Program-made: the position numbers and the translations under genes
In this document: positions 25,913-33,854 of the stretch, piece by piece
How the letters are laid out: each line of letters opens with the position of its first letter
How positions within the stretch are numbered: the stretch's first letter is position 1
Source of the DNA: Lepus europaeus
Taxonomy: Eukaryota > Chordata > Mammalia > Lagomorpha > Leporidae
NCBI RefSeq assembly: GCF_033115175.1
Contig: NC_084831.1
Coordinates: forward strand, 77,943,502 to 78,007,501
Reading direction: 5' to 3'
Length of the DNA: 64,000 nucleotides
Notes under the pieces: model-generated
Databases searched by the model: none
Told to the model about the DNA's origin: nothing
Seen by the model: the letters and a program-made list of their open reading frames with translations, nothing else

Positions 25913-28900
25913 AAATAAAATTAATTTACTTAAAACAATTAATTATAGATCCCAATGAATGTTATGATAGAGGAATCATACAACTCTATGGCTGGGAATA
26001 CAAAGAACACCTAAATTAGATTAAGAGATGAAGAGAGGGCTTCAGGAAAAGTGTTGAGTATGCTTCTTGACTCCAGGCCTTCAGGCATTCTTTTCCCTTC
26101 AACATGTACTTCATCCTACCCTCTTCCTTTTTGTTCACCTGGCTGTCAGCTTAGATAGCACTTGTTGTAGAAGCCTTCGCTGAGTCCCCAGGACTCCCCT
26201 AGGTGTTTGGTTTTCCTGGTGTGTGTGTGTGTGTGTGTGTGAATGCCTTACTAAAGTGAATGAATGAGGGAAATTAGGAAAAGTTAAGTCTTCTTGCAAT
26301 ATGATTGGAAACTGAGTTGTTAGAACTGGTGGAAATGGAAAGATGAGCCAGGATGAAGAAAGTGTAGAATAATGGTTTGAGAGATTTAAATTATTTGAGA
26401 GGCCAGCATTTTGGGTTGTATATTAGGATTATGAGGATAAAAGGAATATATGGCATTTAACTAGTTTTAGGATTCTCAGTTTATAGCAAAATTATTGTTT
26501 TTGTACTGACTGAAGGTTATAGACAATGTCAGGAAATATTTCTGGATATTTTGCCTTATATTGTTAAAATGTTATCTTTGAAATGGTGGCAGTGGCCAGC
26601 CTTGTGGTAATGTTAAAAAGTGATTTTACCAGACAAATTGGAACAGTGAAGTAGAAATCTCAAGGCCTGGATTCTAATACCAAATAAGTCTTTTACTTAT
26701 GCAGGTTATTTCTCCTTCTTGTGCCTCACTCTTTCTGTTTATAAAGTGGGAATGATGAGTCACTTTCTATTTTAACAGGAGTGCTTCAAGGTAGAAGGCA
26801 TGTATTAGCCATGAAATATTTATTGAGCCTACTCTGTGCCAGACATTGTTTCAGCTGCTGAGGATGCAGCAATGAACAAGACAGACAGGGAGCTGGTTTT
26901 CCAGTGGGAAGAGACAGACAAGAGACAAATAAGTCTGTATCAGTTACTGATCAGAGTGAGACGCCAACTAAGAAGAGCAGAGTAAAAAGGAATGGGGCAG
27001 GGCAGGAAATGCTTTAGCTGGGATTTCAGGCAGGCTTCTCTAAGGAGATACCATTAAAATCGTATTAATAAGGAGACAGGTAACTAAAGTGATATAAAGC
27101 AGTCTGAACAGAGGGGACTCTAATGATCAGGATCTGGCGATAGAATGACCTTCAGAGTATTAAGGGCCTGAAATAAGGCCAATATGGCTGAAGTGTGATA
27201 AATACAGAGGAATGTAGGAGATAAAATCAGAAAGGTAGACCAGGAACACACAGGCCAAGTCAAGGAGTTTGGATTTTATTCTAAATATGGTGGAAGCCAT
27301 TAGAGGATTTTTTTTTTTTACTTTTATTTAATGAATATAAATTTCCAGTGTACAGCTTATGGATTACAATGGCTTCCCCCCCCCCATAACTTCCCTCCCA
27401 CCCGCAACCCTCCCCTCTCCCGCTCCCTCTCCCCTTCCATTTGCATCAAGATTCATTTTCAATTCTCTTTATATACAGAAGATCAATTTAGTATAAAGAT
27501 TTCAACAGTTTGCACCCACATAGAAACACAAAGTGAAACATACTGTTTGAGTACTAGTTATAGCATTAAATCACAATATACAGCACATTAAGGACAGAGA
27601 TCCCACATGAGGAGCAAGTGCACAGTGGCTCCTGTTGTTGACCCAACAAATTGACACTCTAGTTTATGGCGCCAGTAACCATCCTAGGCTGTCGTCATGA
27701 GTTGCCAAGGCTATGGAAGCCTTCCAAGTTTGCCGACTCTGATCATATTTAGACAAGGTCATAAAAGACAGAGTGAGGATAGTAACCAATGATCCTAAGA
27801 GTGGCATTTACCAGGTTTGAACAATTATACAGCATTAAGTGGGGAAGAGGACCATCAGTACACACATGTTGGGAGTAGAGCCATTGGTGGTAGATTCACT
27901 TCGCCTTCAGCGAAGTATACAGTAAGTAAAAAAAACCTCCCTTTCAGACCAAAGGGAAAGAAAGTTTTAAAGTGAGAATATAATTTTCCTCATGGGCATT
28001 GTCTACCTTAGAAAAACTACTACAGAACATGCCTGTGACTATAGACTTGTAGTTCAGGCCACCGAAGATTAGAGATGGGAAACGGGCACTCCCTTGACTT
28101 GCATCCTCTGGTCTGCTTTAACACAAACCAGGAGGAAAAGAAAGCTCGGCATCAGAAGCAATGGGTGGCAGGCCTATTAATGGCTGATCTGTACAGTGAT
28201 CTGCCCTCAAGGAGACCCAACAGGCCAGTCCACTGCAGTGGCTTTCAATGTGGTAAGCCTGGGCTTCAGCAGAAGTCAGCTTGTGAAGAGCCCTGGCAGC
28301 TCTGCCAAGAGTTGGATCACTGGAAATGGACCTGCCCTGGAGTCGAAGGATGCCCAGGTCAGAGCCACAGATCTTATTGGCTCTAAGCTGAAAAGCCCTT
28401 CACTCAGCCCAACTTCCAAAGTGACCACTGCAGCTGAGGGGATGGTCAAGTAGGGTCAGCAACATTGCAGGCAGAACTGTAAATTTCTTGTTAGAGATGC
28501 CCCCTGACTTTACCTGGCCAGCTCTCCTCGCAGGCCAGCCAAGTAATGAAAGTCAACAGAGTGCCTTCCCCTAGGAGGTTCACACCTCCCTTAGGATATA
28601 CCCCATGTGAAGAGATAGATAGGTCTGGGCCTCTGAATTTACAAGGCCTAAAGCCCAACAGATTATTATCAAGCCCCTTCTATCAGGTTCTATTTGCCTC
28701 TCAATCAGAAAACTTAATTGTAGCTTAGACAGCACCTTTCTTAGCTCCTCTAATAATGACTCTACTCTACCACCAATGGCTCTACAGCCATTAGAGGATT
28801 TTAAGCTAAGGATTGACATGATTTGAAAAATATTTCAGAAGTGACTACTGTATGGAATAGCATTTAGAGGGGCAATGGTGGATGCAGAGATACCAGTTAG

Positions 28901-31900
28901 AAAAGCAATACAATTTTTTCTTTATTTTATAAAAGATGAGAGGGATTGACTGGAGACAGCACTGAAGAAGGTAGAATATATCGTATGTTGAAAGTATTTA
29001 GGCTTGGGGCTGGCGCCATGGCTCACTTGGTAAATCCTCTGCCTGCGGCGCCAGCATCCCATATGGGCACTGGGTTCTAGTCCCGGTTACTCCTCTTCTA
29101 GTCCAGCTCTCTGCTGTGGCCCAGGAGGGCAGTGGAGGATGGCCCAGGTGCTTGGGCCCCTGCACCCGCATGGGAGACCAGGAGGAAGCACCTGGCTCCT
29201 GGCTTCAGATTGGCGCAGCACCGGCCGTGGTGACCATTTGGGGGGTGAATCAACGCAAGGAAGACCTTTCTTTCTGTCTCTCTCACTGTCTAACTCTGCC
29301 TATCAAGTAAAAAAAAAAGTATTTAGGCTGTAGTACCAGAAGTTGCTGAGGAATTGCATAAGAGAGCATGGGGGAAATAAATAGCTAAAATCTAGAGCTG
29401 AAGTTCTATATGACTATATAATTTTCATCAGATCACCTTATAATGTAGAACTTTCAGATTTGGGGTATTCATTCCCATGGTATTCTGAAAGAAATAAGCA
29501 TAGTATATTCTAGTAAAATAGCATATAGTTTACAGTCTGTTTTACATTTTTACTTAGAATCTGGTGTCAAAGTAATTTCCTAAACTGGATGTGTTTAATT
29601 TCTATTATCAACCAAGGGTTCCAGAATTAAGAAACTCTGACATATTATAGAATTTGGGGGAAATATTTGGAATAATTTTGATAAATAATGAATCAGCAGA
29701 TTTCACAAAACATTGATTATGAGAGCTAAAAAAAGAACCATCTTTTTTTTCCCTAAGATTTATCTATTTATTTGAAAGGCAGAGTCACAGAGAGGCAGAG
29801 GCAGAGTGGGGGGAGGGTGGTCTTCCATCCACTGATTCACTCCCCAGGTGGCCACAATGGCCATAGCTGCGTTGATCCAAAGCCAGGAGTCAGGAGCCTC
29901 CTCCAGCTCTCCCACACAGGTGCAGGAGCCCAAGAACTTGGGTCATCTTCCACTGCTTTCCCAGGCCATAGCAGAGAGCTAGATTGGAAGTGGAGCAGCT
30001 GGGACTCAAACCGGTGTCCATATGGAATATCAGCACCACAGGCAGAGGATTACATACTAAGCCACAGCGCTGGCCCCAGAACAATCTTTTAAAGTATATA
30101 ATGTCTTCTACTTGTGCAGTTTTAATTATATAGATAATTATTACAAAAAGATTATGCAAAAATAAGATATAGTTTTTAATATGTATTATATATAATAGTT
30201 TTAAATATAGTTTTTTAAAATTTAGTTTTAGCTAGTTTGGTATTTGTTTATGTTTAATTTTGGTTTTGAGAAAGAAAGAGAGGGTGATTCCATCTGCTGG
30301 TACACTCCACAAATACCGGCAAAGGGCTAGACCAGGGCCAAAACCAGGAGCCAGGAATCCAATCCAGGTCTCCTATGTGGGTGGCAGAAATTCAATTACT
30401 TATACCACCAGCCACTGCCTCCCGGAATCTACATTAGCAGGAAACTGGAATCAGGAGCAGGACCAGAATCAAACACAGGCATCTTAACTGCCATCTTCAT
30501 GACTAAATACCCACCAAAGTATTTTTTTTAACAAAGACTTTACAGACTCGATCACATGTTTAAAGGAAAATGTGTTTGTGACCTCTGAATGCATCACTTT
30601 TTTACTGTATTACTAGACAATTTCTTTTTCTGGCCAACAAATATTTCTCTCTTAGCTCTGACGTCCTCAGAATATAAGGGAGGGAGAAGAGAAGGGGAGG
30701 AAAATGATTTAAATACACATTAACTGTTTGCAAGCTGAAAAATTTAATCCTTTAACCATATTAAACCTAGCCTTTGCTTTTTTTGTAGCCTGTGATAGTT
30801 GGAAGAAAAAATACCTTGAAACTAAGAAAGTTACAGCATCATTGGAGGAGGTCTTAACAAAACTTCGAGAAGATTTGGAACTTTACTATAAAAAATTGAT
30901 GATGCAACTTGAAGCCAGGGAGATCAAGATGAGACCAAAAAATCTGGCAAACATTACAGACTCTAAAGTATTACCAAATATGTCCCTGTACAATTATTCT
31001 ATTCAAAATGCATGTGTTATAATTGTCAATATTTAGAGGTTTTAGGCTGCAGATAATGAAACTTGGACTTCAACTTGCTTAAACAGAATTTATGACCTCA
31101 TGGAATGGGAGGATGGTTGATGAGGAGATACAGTCAGCAGCTTAATAATGATATCCTTAAAAACCTAGGTGCTTCTAATGTTACCTCATTATTTTTAGTG
31201 TTGGCTTCACTGGAAGACTTCTTTTTCTAATAAATAGCAACTGAGTTGCCAAAGGCAAGGAGGGCTACATATCTCAAAAATAAGATGGAAGCCACTCCCT
31301 GAATCATGGAATATATAAATCTTTCTCTTTTTTTATTATTTTATTTCATTTATTTGACAGGTAGAGTTACAGACAGTGAGAGAGAGACAGAGAGAAAGGT
31401 CTTCCTTCCATTGGTTCACCCTCCAAATGGCTGCAACGGCCGACGCTGCATCGATCCAAAGCCAGGAGCCAGGTGCTTCTTCCTGGTCTCCCATGCGGGT
31501 GCAGGGGTCCAAGCAGCTGGACCATCCTCCACTGCCCTCCTGGGCCACAGCAGAGAGCTGGATTGGAAGAGGAGCAACCGGGACTAGAACCCGGCGCACA
31601 TATGGGATGCCGGTGCTGCAGGTGGAGGATTAACGGCACCAGCCCCAAATCTTTCTCTTTAGCTTAATGGTGGATCAACCAGGCCCAACCTGAGATCATT
31701 AATAGTTACCAAGGAATGCTATGTACCAACTGATTTAGACTGATCAGCATCTACCTCTTAAGTGTAGATGGGGCCACATTTCCTGACTACAGGAAAGATG
31801 AATACCTGATGAAATAGAGTAGGAGATGGGGCCGGTGCAGTGGCTCACTTGGTTAATCCTCCACCTGCAGCACCAGCATCCCATATGGGTGCCGGGTTCT

Positions 31901-33811
31901 AGTCTCGGTTGCTCCTCTTCCAGTCCAGCTCTCTGCTGTGACCCAGGGGCCAGTGGAGGATGGCCCAACTGTTTGGGCCCCTGTACCCGCATGGGAAACC
32001 AGGAGGAAGCACCTGGCTCCTGGCTTTGGATCGTAGTGGCCATTTGGGGAGTGAACCAATGGAAGGAAGACCTTTCTCTCTGTCTCTCTCTCTCACTGTA
32101 ACTCTACCTGTCAAATAAATTAAAAAAAAAAAAATAGAGTAGGAGGCCAGCAGTCCACTACAGTTATTGATAGTGTAAAGAAAATAGGAAATTTGGATCA
32201 GTTCACTTTTTCTTGAGATAATCTTGACTTAGATCAGAAGCATGAAGTTTATTATTAATTCTATATAATTAAACAACAGATAAAAAATTCTAGAGGCCAT
32301 TTAATAACTTGATTTTCGTTGGATTGACCTCACCCAAAAAAGATTTTAAAAATAAGTAAATTATGAAGAGCAAATGTTTAACTTTAGACATGATGAAATA
32401 GTAAAAGCTTACTATTTTTGATAATTTAATATAAACTCCAAATAGGCTTAAGTAATGGTTTGTCAGTACTAATGATCCTTGAGGTTGGAGCTGTGGCATA
32501 GCGGGTTAAGCCCCAGCCTGCAGTGCCAGCATCCCTATGGGTGCTGGTTTGAGTCCCATCTGCTCCACTTCTGATCCAGCTCCCTGCTGATGTGCCTTGA
32601 AAAGCAGCAGAAGATGGCCCAAGTCCTGGGGCCCTTGCACGCATGTGGGAGACCCAGAAGTTGTTCCTGGCTCTTGGCTTTTGTCTGGCCCAGCCCTGGC
32701 CATTGCGACCATTTGGGGAGTCAACCAGTGGATAGAAGACCTCTCTGTCTCACCTTTTCTCTCTGTAACTCTTTCAAAATAAATAAATCTTTTTTAAAAA
32801 ATCAGTATAAATCAGTTTTTAAAAAATACTAATGATCTTTTTTATAAAAGCATAGCTGATACTTCATTCTTTTATCAAGTTCAGGATAAGAATTTTTTAT
32901 AAATGTAGTTTAAATTCTTACATAAACTTCTTTAATGGAGATTGTACCTAATTAAACTTCTCTGGACAAAAGTCTTCATACTTTATTAGATTTGTTTGTA
33001 TTAAAAATGTAGTGTTTCACTACTAAATATTTTTAAATAATTTTAATCTGACTTAACTAACAAGCTATTATGCCAATTTCTTTTTTTTAACAACAGTTTT
33101 TTTTTTTTCTTAAGATTTAATCATTTGAAATTCAGAGTTACATTCCTCAAATGGCCACAACAGCCAGGGCTCAGTCAGGTTGAAACCAGGAGCCTAGAAC
33201 TCCATCCAGGTCTCCCACGTGAGTGGCAGGGGCCCAAGCATTTGGACCATCTTCCATTACCTTTCCAGGCACATTACCAGGGAACTGGATCATAAGCAGA
33301 GCAGCCAGGGACTGGAACCATTGCTCATATGGAATGCTGCATTGCAGGCAGCTGCTTAAGCTGCTTAGCCCTATATGCCTTTTTTAAAAAAAGATTTATT
33401 TTATTGTTATTTGAAAGGCAGAGTTACAGAAAGAGGGAGAGACAGAACAAAGAGAGATCTTGCATCTGCTGTTTCACTCCCCAGATGGCGACTATGGTCA
33501 GGGCTGGGCCAGGCTGAAGCCAGGAGCCCGTAACATCATCCAGGTCTCCCACGTAGGTGGTACAGACCCAAGTACTTGTACTATCCTTCCACTGTTTCCC
33601 CTGGAACATTAGAAGGGAGCTGGATTGGAATTGGAGTAGCTGAAACTTGAGACTGGTGCTCATATGGGATGCCATTGTTGAGGGCAGTGGTTTAACCCAC
33701 TGCGCCACGACGCCAGCCCCATTCATGTGCCAATTTCTAAAGTTTTGCTAGTCTTAAACCTCACTTATTTCTATTTTTAAAAGATTTTATTTATTTGACA
33801 GGTAGAGTTAC

Positions 33812-33854
<43 letters not shown>

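Noticed and set aside
28075..28453. Overlapping open frames at 28075-28386 and 28196-28453 as a possible gene
   Set aside because: They are a broken retroviral gag-like relic within the composite insertion, with a damaged zinc knuckle and short frames; not a functional gene.
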